A stretch of DNA of 64,000 bases from an uncultured Lachnospiraceae bacterium (GTDB taxonomy: Bacteria > Bacillota > Clostridia > Lachnospirales > Lachnospiraceae), in NCBI GenBank assembly GCA_910576535.1, contig CAJTKK010000013.1, forward strand, positions 41,174 through 105,173. Reading direction: 5' to 3'. Both the position numbers and the translations under genes were made by a program. The notes under the pieces are model-generated. The model had not been told where the DNA came from. It did no database searches and saw only the letters and a list, made by a program, of their open reading frames with translations. Positions 16,451-24,494 of the stretch are shown here, in pieces. Numbering within the stretch: position 1 is the stretch's first letter; the number at the start of each line of letters is the position of its first letter.

Positions 16451-18397
16451 TTAACGCAACTGGAACTTGCGTACTAAGCTATTCATCAGCAGAGATTGAT
16501 CCGACAGCTCCTGCGCGGTAGCGGCATCTTGCTCCGAAGTGGCGGAAGTATTTTGGACAACAGAAGATATTTGGTCAATTCCCTCGGTCATTTGAGAGAT
16601 TGCGGTAGTCTGGCTTTCTACCGCTTCTACAACCGCATCCACTTTAATAGTTACATTTTCCGCAATGGAACTGGTCATATCCAGAGATTCCGTTACTTTA
16701 GCAACCACTTGGCCGCCCTCCGCAACAGCAGTGATAGAACCCTCTATCAGCTCCTTGGTGGCTTTGGCCGCCTCATCGGACTTAGATGCCAAATTGCGCA
16801 CCTCTTCTGCCACCACTGCAAAGCCTTTTCCGGCGCTGCCTGCCCGGGCAGCTTCCACAGCGGCGTTCAGCGCCAAGATATTGGTCTGGAACGCAATGCT
16901 TTCAATGGCATCAATAATTTTGCTGATTTCCGTGGAAGAACTGGAAATTTTCTCCATAGCGGCGTTCAGCTCTTGGACATAATTCATGCTGACTCCCAAT
17001 TGTGCGCCCGCCTGCGTCACAAAATGCCCAGCCTCTTCTGCCGCAGATGCAGTCTGTCTGGCGTTCTCCGCGATGCTGTCAGCCGTGGCAGAAAGTTCCT
17101 GGATTGCGCTGGCTTGCTCTGTAGCCCCCTGGTTCAAAGATTGAGCGCCGTTAGCTACCTGAACGGCGCTGCTAGCCACAGTTCCGGCAGATTGGCTAAT
17201 CTGAGAAAGCGTATCCTTCAGGGAATTGTGAATTGTCTTCATGGACTGCTCCATGGCTACAAAATCGCCCCAATATGTACGGGCGATATTTTCGCGAAAA
17301 TCCCCCTGCGCCATCTTTCCCAAGTGATGGGACACATCCTGGGCCACATCATTGAGACGGAATAGCATCGTTTCCAGCGCCTTTGCCAGTTGGGCGGTTT
17401 CATCCTTGGATTTCACTTGCGGGGACGGTGTATGTAAATCTCCGTTGGACATCTTCTCAAGCCGGGCAACACAGGATTGAATTGGGCCGGAGATAGACCT
17501 GCCCACTTTAACTGCCACAGGGAATGTAGCGAGTACAACAAGGACTACTACCAGAACTGTCAACATAATGCTCCGGTCCAAAGAAGATTTAAACTCCCTC
17601 TGGCTAGTCTCAATGGCGATGCTCCACTCCTGGTTTCCGTCAATGGGGGCAAACCCCACAAATTTATTGTCACCATAAAAATTATATGCGCCGAATCCGC
17701 TTTCTCCCTGAACCATGCGCTGATTCACTGCCGCTACATCCGCTACGCTTGGATCCGTTTTTGCAGCTTCAATCATATTGGAGCCTTCCTCCACGATAGA
17801 AGTCTCCCGATGACCAATTACATTGCCTTTATTGTCCAGCACATAGGCTACGCCGTTGCTGCCCATGGCCAAGTTGACTACGATTTCTGACAGAAAATCA
17901 GCGCTGATCCCGCCGTAAACCACGCCGTCAAAGCGGCCATCGGTGATAATAGGCACCTCCAACAGGAAGATCATCTGCTGACCGTCGTTCATAATATCAG
18001 AGATATAAGGTTTCATTGTAGACTTGCACTGTTGAAAATAGTCTTCACCGGCATAGTTATATCCCGTGGAAGAAGCCCCGCTGGCATCCATTTTGCCAGT
18101 ATAAAGAAAGCCGTTCCGCTGGGCGATGTCTTCCCGAACTTGAATCAGTTCCGGATCAGCAGGATCAGATTCCCGGAAAATATCAGATGAAGCGGCCTCT
18201 TGGAGAGCCGTCCAATAGTTCCCCATCTTCCATTCCACCGCATTTGCAGCCATCTGTGTAGCAGGGCCTAAAGTCTTTGCCATGACATCATCAATTCCGC
18301 TGGCATTCAATAAAGCTGTAATCACACCGATCAGCGCCGAACTGACCAGCACTGCCAACAACATACTGATTTGAATTTTTGATTTGATCGACTTCAT
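16451..18397 (-). CDS. Methyl-accepting chemotaxis protein with extracellular Cache domain
   Basis: A 648-residue chemoreceptor. One membrane helix lies at about 10-32, an extracellular double-Cache-like sensor at about 40-275 (YNYAGEDYFQQ, FDGVVYGGISADF), a second helix at about 279-300, a HAMP domain, then a long coiled-coil signalling domain with the hairpin tip IAFQTNILALNAAVEAARAG. It would relay ligand binding to CheA/CheW and flagella. No C-terminal CheR-binding pentapeptide is seen. GGAAG precedes the ATG. It lies alone in an insertion between rpmF and plsX, far from other chemotaxis genes except cheV at 63 kb. Confidence 0.93.
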   Translation of the reverse strand: MKSIKSKIQISMLLAVLVSSALIGVITALLNASGIDDVMAKTLGPATQMAANAVEWKMGNYWTALQEAASSDIFRESDPADPELIQVREDIAQRNGFLYTGKMDASGASSTGYNYAGEDYFQQCKSTMKPYISDIMNDGQQMIFLLEVPIITDGRFDGVVYGGISADFLSEIVVNLAMGSNGVAYVLDNKGNVIGHRETSIVEEGSNMIEAAKTDPSVADVAAVNQRMVQGESGFGAYNFYGDNKFVGFAPIDGNQEWSIAIETSQREFKSSLDRSIMLTVLVVVLVVLATFPVAVKVGRSISGPIQSCVARLEKMSNGDLHTPSPQVKSKDETAQLAKALETMLFRLNDVAQDVSHHLGKMAQGDFRENIARTYWGDFVAMEQSMKTIHNSLKDTLSQISQSAGTVASSAVQVANGAQSLNQGATEQASAIQELSATADSIAENARQTASAAEEAGHFVTQAGAQLGVSMNYVQELNAAMEKISSSSTEISKIIDAIESIAFQTNILALNAAVEAARAGSAGKGFAVVAEEVRNLASKSDEAAKATKELIEGSITAVAEGGQVVAKVTESLDMTSSIAENVTIKVDAVVEAVESQTTAISQMTEGIDQISSVVQNTSATSEQDAATAQELSDQSLLMNSLVRKFQLR

Positions 18398-18435
18398 ACA
18401 TTATCTTCCTTTCACCTGTTTCTATTTAAGGCAAG

Positions 18436-18463
18436 AATATACATGCCTCTACATAATATGCAA
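18436..18463 (-). promoter_or_regulatory. Possible sigma-A promoter for the chemoreceptor gene
   Basis: Minus strand -35 TTGCAT (18458-18463), 16 bp, -10 TATATT (18436-18441), about 40 bp before the ATG. A 7-bp inverted repeat (TGCAATT/AATTGCA) overlaps the -35 box and might be an operator. I looked for a sigma-28 flagellar promoter and found none convincing. Confidence 0.5.
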
Positions 18464-18577
18464 TTTTTAATTGCACTTTCGGTCTGTGATATTTTAACAT
18501 GAAGCCACAAAATATTCAATGCATGTTCTCTGCTCTTGTCATGCAGGCTTACGTAGGTTTTATTGTCCGGATACATC

Positions 18578-19084
18578 TTATATCATTTCATTTAAAACAT
18601 CGGAAACCATATCAAAGAACACAAATGCATCCTGATTGCCTGGGCAATAAGAAACATATACCATCTTTTTCATGCGTTTTCGGAGGAATAATACAGTTTC
18701 GTCCAATTTATAAATAAAAACCGCGCTTTCCTGATCGGATGCAATTCTGCAGATATACACTTTATCCTGATCAAATGTATGGTAGCTCATCTGCCCGTCA
18801 TGACTCCTTCCAATAATTGTATCCATATTCCAATCAGGAAAGGTGTTCTTGCTTACCCGGATCTCCTTGACAAAGTTTTCTCTCTTCCTCTTTCTCACCT
18901 CAGATGTCATGTCATCGAAACGTTGGCTCAAATACCGGTACAAAAGCTTGATGTCTTCCCTGCCGATAATGGGGGGAATCAGAAAAAATCCCTGATACTT
19001 CAATAAGATTTCCTGCTCCGTTGTTATCAGCATATCATACTTATCTAAGACATCCGCCTGCCTCTGAAATTGATATGCCGGCAT
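18578..19084 (-). pseudogene. Probable fragment of a PRD/EIIB-type transcription regulator
   Basis: A 168-residue open frame with no ribosome-binding site. Its first part, KYDMLITTEQE followed by GFFLIPPIIGREDIKLLYRYL, resembles the PTS EIIB-like domain found near the C-terminus of BglG/LicR/Mga-type regulators (DLIITT then P-L-L-x-x-E-D-I). The rest (KRKRENFVKEI and onward) is not recognised. The frame stays open upstream of the ATG only to a stop 24 bases earlier, and no DNA-binding domain is encoded upstream in 19085-19288. I infer a truncated regulator; an intact unknown protein is the alternative. Confidence 0.4.
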
Positions 19085-19288
19085 TACGTCAAATACGGAT
19101 ATAAACTATAGAGTCCTGCCTAGATAAGCCGAAAGAATACACAGACAGAGCGCTGCCGGCGAAGGCTATAACAGTTATTCCAAAAAACATCCTGGAAAAA
19201 CAGACAAAAAGATGTCGTTGCATTCATGACCTGTTCCATCATAAATACAACGACCCCTTGATTTTTACCATTGAATGAGGACTGTTTT

Positions 19289-19471
19289 TTATTCATCCAC
19301 CGCAATGATTTCTTTTTTGTTGTAAGAGCCACATTTTTTGCATACACGGTGAGGCACCATTAATGCGCCGCATTTGCTGCATTTTACTAATGTAGGAGCG
19401 CTCATTTTCCAATTTGCTCTTCTCTTATCTCTTCTTGATTTGGAAGATTTATTCTTGGGACAAATAGACAT
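19289..19471 (-). CDS. rpmF: 50S ribosomal protein L32
   Basis: A 60-residue L32 with MSICPKNKSSKSRRDKRRAN, then the zinc ribbon CSKCGALMVPHRVCKKC with all four cysteines. GGGAGGTG is 6 nt before the ATG. It follows yceD by 2 bp, the universal yceD-rpmF pair. The usual next gene, plsX, is displaced by 3.7 kb. Confidence 0.97.
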   Translation of the reverse strand: MSICPKNKSSKSRRDKRRANWKMSAPTLVKCSKCGALMVPHRVCKKCGSYNKKEIIAVDE

Positions 19472-19473
19472 CG

Positions 19474-19998
19474 TTACACCTCCCTTTTTGCTTCAAAAAT
19501 ATCTTTTATTCTCGCCATTCTCGGATCCGGGACGAATGTATCACAGCCGCATTCCCCCGTATTTAAATCCTTTCCGCATTTTATGCAGATCCCCTTACAA
19601 TCCGGTTTGCATAAAACCTTTGCCGGCAAGTTCATAAAGCATTCACTTCTTATCAAGCTGTCTATGTTAAGCCTATAACCATCCATGAAATTCTGCTCAT
19701 CTTCCTCTTCTTCATTCATGGATTCCTCCGGCGCTGTCACCTGTCTTGCAAAATGAAGGGTTATCTTCTGCGGTACGGATTTTAAGCAACGGTCACAGTT
19801 CATGGCTAATGTCATCTGCGCCCGCCCTTCCACCAAAGCCTTATTTATACCAAGATTTTTTAAGGTAAGTAAAACCGGGCTTTTTTCTGTCACTGGAAAA
19901 TCACCCATACGGCAACTTATCTGTGTAAATTCTATCTCTGCCTGTATTTCCTTTACTTTCCCTTCTGATGTCAATACATCGGTAAGGTTAATTAACAT
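19474..19998 (-). CDS. yceD: YceD family protein (DUF177)
   Basis: A 174-residue DUF177 protein, almost always encoded before rpmF; related proteins are linked to 23S rRNA accumulation in bacteria and plants. Two cysteine pairs are visible: CDRC in the centre and CKPDCKGIC/CGKDLNTGECGC at the C-terminus. The start at 19998 (MLINLTDVL) has AAGGAG 6 nt upstream and lies just after a consensus promoter; a longer frame would cross that promoter. Confidence 0.92.
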   Translation of the reverse strand: MLINLTDVLTSEGKVKEIQAEIEFTQISCRMGDFPVTEKSPVLLTLKNLGINKALVEGRAQMTLAMNCDRCLKSVPQKITLHFARQVTAPEESMNEEEEDEQNFMDGYRLNIDSLIRSECFMNLPAKVLCKPDCKGICIKCGKDLNTGECGCDTFVPDPRMARIKDIFEAKREV

Positions 19999-20029
19999 AG
20001 TTAGCTCCTTATGATTTTGCACTCTGTCA

Positions 20030-20058
20030 ATTATACATACCATATATAGGTTTGTCAA
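20030..20058 (-). promoter_or_regulatory. Perfect-consensus sigma-A promoter for yceD-rpmF
   Basis: Minus strand TTGACA (20053-20058), 17 bp, TATAAT (20030-20035), about 30 bp before the yceD ATG. Both boxes match consensus exactly, as expected for a ribosomal gene. Confidence 0.92.
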
Positions 20059-20101
20059 GCTATTTTACACACATTATGTATCTTTCAGCAGCAGGACAGC
20101 C

Positions 20102-21103
20102 TTACGCCAATTGAGCCTGCACCGCTGTTAATGCCACTACGCCTACGATATCCTGCCATGAACAGCCACGGGACAAATCGTTAACCGGTTTGGAAATGCC
20201 TTGCAGCATAGGACCATAGGCTTCCGCCTTAGCCAGCCTTTGTACCAGCTTGTAGCCAATATTGCCGCAGTCCAGGTTAGGGAATATCAAAACATTTGCC
20301 TTTCCCGCCACTTCACTTCCAGGCGCTTTTGATTTCGCAACTTGGGGGACTAACGCGGCATCCGTCTGCAATTCACCGTCCAGCAGCAAATGCGGGTATT
20401 TTTCATGGGCAATCTTTGTAGCCTCCACCACTTTATCTACCAGCGGATGCTTGGCGCTTCCTTTCGTAGAATGGGACAGCATTGCAATAATAGGTTTTGA
20501 ACCTACTAGCTGTTTGAAACTTTTTGCGCTGGTATCTGCAATCGCTGCCAGTTCTTCCGGCGTAGGATCCTGATTCAGCCCGCAGTCCGCAAACAGAAAA
20601 GTTCCTTTATCCCCAAATTTGCAGTCCGGCACATCCAAAAGGAAAAAACCGGAAACCAGCTTGACGCCAGGGGCTGTTTTCAATATCTGCAATGCCGGGC
20701 GCAGCGTATCCGCCGTAGCATGACATGCCCCGGCAACCATCCCGTCCGCATCATTGGCTTTTACCATCATTACCCCAAAAGTAAGATAATCCTTTAAAAG
20801 AATCTCTCTCGCTTTTTCAGGGGTCATCCCTTTCGATTTCCTCGTTTCATATAAAAGTTCCACGTACACGTCTAATTTATCCGTTGCTGCAGGATCTATG
20901 ATATTCGCCCCATCAAGGTCAACTTCCAGCCATCCTGCGCCATCCATAATTTTTTCTTCATTCCCTACCATAATAATATTGGCAATACCTTCTGCCATAA
21001 TATTGGCTGCAGCAATCAACGTCCTTTTATCCGTCGTCTCCGGCAGGACAATGGTTTTCCTGTCGCTTCTTGCCTTTTCCTTGATAATGTCAATATAAGC
21101 CAT
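20102..21103 (-). CDS. pta: Phosphate acetyltransferase
   Basis: Interconverts acetyl-CoA and acetyl phosphate, the first step of acetate formation. The 333-residue single-domain form shows KTIVLPETTDKRTL, VAGACHATADTLRPALQ and MLSHSTKGSAKHP. In many clostridia ackA follows directly; here the next gene is yceD and no acetate kinase is in the window. It is divergent from tmcAL, a tRNA enzyme that uses acetate. Confidence 0.96.
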   Translation of the reverse strand: MAYIDIIKEKARSDRKTIVLPETTDKRTLIAAANIMAEGIANIIMVGNEEKIMDGAGWLEVDLDGANIIDPAATDKLDVYVELLYETRKSKGMTPEKAREILLKDYLTFGVMMVKANDADGMVAGACHATADTLRPALQILKTAPGVKLVSGFFLLDVPDCKFGDKGTFLFADCGLNQDPTPEELAAIADTSAKSFKQLVGSKPIIAMLSHSTKGSAKHPLVDKVVEATKIAHEKYPHLLLDGELQTDAALVPQVAKSKAPGSEVAGKANVLIFPNLDCGNIGYKLVQRLAKAEAYGPMLQGISKPVNDLSRGCSWQDIVGVVALTAVQAQLA

Positions 21104-21223
21104 ATCCCCAAAACTCCTTTCCCGTTTTTATCTTAAATAGGTGATTGCACAACCTTTGCCTTAAAAATATCCATACAGTTATCAGTTCCGCAATTGACTA
21201 TTCCGAAGGTTTTATTATAAGAA

Positions 21224-21252
21224 ATTATACAAGATTTCATCCGTTCACACAA
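21224..21252 (-). promoter_or_regulatory. Possible promoter for pta
   Basis: Minus strand -35 TTGTGT (21247-21252), 17 bp, -10 TATAAT (21224-21229). It would give a leader of about 115 nt before the pta ATG. I see no riboswitch-like structure in that leader. Confidence 0.55.
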
Positions 21253-21376
21253 GCGGAAAATCTTTGATTGACCGCTTTCTTTCGATAGCTTCCTGCCCAT
21301 GCACAATCCAACTTGCATAACGTCTCAAACCATGTTACCCTAAAAGGCAAATATAATAAATGAAACGAGGAAGCTT

Positions 21377-22624
21377 ATGAAAATTACTGGAGTCATCGCC
21401 GAATACAATCCGTTCCATAATGGCCATAAATATCATCTGGAACAATCCCGCCTGCTTTCCGGCGCAGATTATATCGTCGCGGTTATCAGCGGGGATTTTA
21501 CGCAGCGGGGGATGCCGGCCGTTATAGACAAATATGCCCGTACCAGAATGGCTCTCTTAAATGGGGCGGATCTGGTTTTGGAACTGCCTGCCGTCTATGC
21601 TACAGGCAGCGCAGAATTTTTTGCTATGGGAGCCGTCAGCCTTTTGGATAAACTGGGCGCTGTTGACTTTTTATGTTTCGGCAGCGAATGCGGAAATTTA
21701 AAACCCCTCTCCCGCCTTGCCTCCATCCTATTGGAAGAACCGGAGGAATACCGCGCGGTTTTACGCCAAGAACAGAAAAACGGCTCTTCCTTTCCCAAAG
21801 CCAGAAGCCTGGCCTTGCAGCATTGCTGCCCTTCCTGCGCCGATGCCGCCGCCTCCCCTAACAATATCCTTGGCATAGAATATATCAAAGCTTTATTAAA
21901 AAGAAACAGTTCCATCATTCCTCTTACGATTCAAAGGGAAGGCAGCTCTTATCATGATATTTCCTTATCAGGCCAAATACCGCCAAACCATATGCCCTTT
22001 CGTTCCGCTGCCGCCATCCGCGACAGCATAGCCTCCGCCGGAAATATTTCAGGGATTGAATGCCATGTCCCCGGTTCTGTCTTCCGGCTGCTGGAAACAG
22101 CATACGGGAAAAATTTCCCTGTAACAAGCGATGATTTTTCCCTCTTGCTTCAATACCAACTGCTCTCAGAAGCCCCGGACGGTTTTGAGCGTTACCAGGA
22201 TATCACGCCTGCCCTGTCCGATAAAATAAAAAAACACCTTTATTCTTATGCAGGATTGGAACAATTCTGCTCCCTTCTTAAATCCAAAGACACCGCCTAT
22301 TCCCGCATGAGCCGGTGCCTGACCCACATTCTCCTTCATATGACGGCATCCAGGATGGAAGAATATATCCGGGATGATTTTATATTTTATGCCCGCATCC
22401 TTGGATTTAAGAGGGAATCCGGAAAACTGCCCGGCATACTGAAGGCGAATACCTCCATCCCTCTCATTTCCAAACTTGCCGATGCCGCTTCCTTCCTATC
22501 GCCCCTGGGCGCCGCTATGCTGGAAGAGGACATACGCGTTTCCCACATTTACCGTTCAGCCGCCTGCAGCAAATTCCATACGCCTTTCATCAACGAATAT
22601 GTCCAGCCTATCGTTATCCTTTAG
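21377..22624 (+). CDS. tmcAL: tRNA(Met) cytidine acetate ligase TmcAL
   Basis: Family formerly YlbM. It activates acetate with ATP to make N4-acetylcytidine at the wobble base of elongator tRNA-Met. The 415-residue protein starts MKITGVIAEYNPFHNGH with the nucleotidyltransferase HxGH motif at 14-17, then SGDFTQRG and LELPAVYATGSAEFFA. It is one of only two clear plus-strand genes here and is convergent with the ABC exporter. The start lies about 10 nt after ACGAGG, a moderate ribosome-binding site. Confidence 0.93.
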   Translation: MKITGVIAEYNPFHNGHKYHLEQSRLLSGADYIVAVISGDFTQRGMPAVIDKYARTRMALLNGADLVLELPAVYATGSAEFFAMGAVSLLDKLGAVDFLCFGSECGNLKPLSRLASILLEEPEEYRAVLRQEQKNGSSFPKARSLALQHCCPSCADAAASPNNILGIEYIKALLKRNSSIIPLTIQREGSSYHDISLSGQIPPNHMPFRSAAAIRDSIASAGNISGIECHVPGSVFRLLETAYGKNFPVTSDDFSLLLQYQLLSEAPDGFERYQDITPALSDKIKKHLYSYAGLEQFCSLLKSKDTAYSRMSRCLTHILLHMTASRMEEYIRDDFIFYARILGFKRESGKLPGILKANTSIPLISKLADAASFLSPLGAAMLEEDIRVSHIYRSAACSKFHTPFINEYVQPIVIL

Positions 22625-22653
22625 CCCCTGTTTCTTTCACTTACACAGGGGCT
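22623..22653. terminator. Hairpin between convergent tmcAL and ABC exporter genes
   Basis: AGCCCCTGT and ACAGGGGCT form a 9-bp perfect stem that overlaps the tmcAL stop and the end of the exporter gene. Neither strand has a clean T-run directly after it, so its strength as a terminator is uncertain. Confidence 0.4.
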
Positions 22654-24494
22654 GCCTCTGCTTTTTCAAACTGGGAATTATATAGCTCCGCGTAAAAACC
22701 ATTCTCTGCCAGAAGCTGCTCATGATTTCCCTGTTCCACAATATCCCCGTCTTTCATAACCAGAATAAGATCCGCATCCCGTATTGTAGAAAGGCGGTGG
22801 GCAATTACGAAACTGGTCCTGCCCTTCATCAGGTTATTCATTGCTTTCTGTATACGCGCCTCTGTCCTCGTATCCACGGAACTGGTGGCTTCATCCAGAA
22901 TTAAAATACGGTTATCAGCAAGAATCGCCCTTGCTATAGTTAAAAGCTGTTTTTGCCCGCCTGAAACATTGCTGGCGTCTTCATTCAATTCCATTTGATA
23001 ACCGCCTGGCAATGTCTGGATAAAATGATGGGCATGTGCCGCTTTTGCAGCCGCAATCACTTCTTCATCGGTAGCATCCAGCCTTCCGTAACGGATATTT
23101 TCCATAATGGTTCCTTTAAACAGCCATGTATCCTGAAGCACCATGCCGAAGCTTTCCCTTAGTTCGCTTCTGTTAAACTCCCTGATATCGTGTCCGTCTA
23201 CTTTAATACACCCTCCATTGACATCATAAAAGCGCATCAGCAGTTTTACCATCGTTGTTTTCCCTGCACCGGTAGGGCCTACGATAGCTACCATCTGCCC
23301 TGGCTTTACATCGCTGCAGAAATCATGGATAATGATTTTGTCCGGCTGATAGCCGAATTTTACATGTTCAAAATTGACTGTGCCTTCTATTCTATCCAAA
23401 TGAACCGGGTTCCTGGCATTGACGTCCTCTTCTTCTTCGTTCAAAAATTCAAATACCCTTTCCGCAGCAGCAGCCATGGATTGAAGCATATTGGAGACTT
23501 GTGCCACTTGCGTAATCGGCTGGGTAAAATTCCTCACGTACTGGATAAAGGCCTGAATATCGCCTACTTCTATCGTCCCCCTTATAGCGAGCAGGCTTCC
23601 GCTCACCGCTACGGCCACATAGCCCAGATTGCCTACAAACATCATAATGGGCTGCATCATGCCGGAAAGAAACTGGGATTTCCACCCTGATTGGTACAAA
23701 AGGGCGTTCGTTTCATTAAATTCCCTTAAAACCTCTTCTTCCCTATTAAAAACCTTCACAATGTTATGCCCGCTATAAACTTCTTCCACCTGGCCATTGA
23801 TTTTCCCCAGATAATTTTGCTGCGCCACGAAGTACTTCTGGGAAAATTTTACTACAATCCCGATCAATCCCCCTGATACCGGGAGGATGACTAAGGCAAT
23901 CAAAGTCATGACAGGGCTGATGCTCAGCATCATAACCAAAATACCTATAATTGTCGTTACCGAAGTTATAAGCTGGGTTATGCTTTGGTTTAAGCTTTGC
24001 CCCAAAGTATCCACATCATTGGTAATCCGTGACAAAACCTCCCCCACTGTCCTGGACTCAAAATATTCCAAAGGCATCCTATTAATTTTCTCTGAAATCT
24101 CTTTCCTGAAACGGTAGCAAAGCTTTTGGGAAATCCCTGTCATAATCAGCCCCTGGATAAAAGACAGACAGGAACTCAATGCATATATGCCGAGCAAAAG
24201 CAGGAGGATTCCCCCTATTTTATCAAAATCAATCCCCCCCGTCCCCGAAACTTTCGCCATCAAACCATTAAATAGCTCTGTCGTTGCTTTACTCAATATT
24301 TTCGGCCCTAAAATATGGAATGCAGTGCCGCCCACGGCAAACAGCATTACAGCCGCCAGCCCATATTGATAAGCTCCCATATAACGGAAAAGCCTGCCTG
24401 CCGTCCCCTTAAAATCTTTGGCCTTTTCCCCCGGCATCATCCCGCCGCCCGGACCATGCATCCTATGTCCCGGTCTTGCATTCTGCTCGCTCAT
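22641..24494 (-). CDS. ABC exporter half-transporter, catalytically complete subunit
   Basis: A 617-residue fused membrane-ATPase exporter subunit. It starts with a Gly/Met-rich cytosolic tail, has six membrane helices up to about residue 340, then Walker A GPTGAGKTT, signature NVSGGQKQLL, Walker B ILILDEATSS with the catalytic glutamate, and the switch histidine in VIAHRLST. It is encoded directly after another exporter with a 4-bp overlap, so the two should form a heterodimer of the LmrCD/TM287-288 type. The substrate cannot be read from sequence. Confidence 0.92.
   Translation of the reverse strand: MSEQNARPGHRMHGPGGGMMPGEKAKDFKGTAGRLFRYMGAYQYGLAAVMLFAVGGTAFHILGPKILSKATTELFNGLMAKVSGTGGIDFDKIGGILLLLLGIYALSSCLSFIQGLIMTGISQKLCYRFRKEISEKINRMPLEYFESRTVGEVLSRITNDVDTLGQSLNQSITQLITSVTTIIGILVMMLSISPVMTLIALVILPVSGGLIGIVVKFSQKYFVAQQNYLGKINGQVEEVYSGHNIVKVFNREEEVLREFNETNALLYQSGWKSQFLSGMMQPIMMFVGNLGYVAVAVSGSLLAIRGTIEVGDIQAFIQYVRNFTQPITQVAQVSNMLQSMAAAAERVFEFLNEEEEDVNARNPVHLDRIEGTVNFEHVKFGYQPDKIIIHDFCSDVKPGQMVAIVGPTGAGKTTMVKLLMRFYDVNGGCIKVDGHDIREFNRSELRESFGMVLQDTWLFKGTIMENIRYGRLDATDEEVIAAAKAAHAHHFIQTLPGGYQMELNEDASNVSGGQKQLLTIARAILADNRILILDEATSSVDTRTEARIQKAMNNLMKGRTSFVIAHRLSTIRDADLILVMKDGDIVEQGNHEQLLAENGFYAELYNSQFEKAEAAPV

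Noticed and set aside
19120..19347. A 75-codon frame beyond rpmF
   Set aside because: It overlaps rpmF in another frame and has no start signal. One reading frame here (ITVIAFAGSALSVYSFG) looks faintly like a membrane protein, but too short to call.
21133..21318. A 61-codon minus-strand frame upstream of pta
   Set aside because: No ribosome-binding site and it overlaps the predicted pta promoter.
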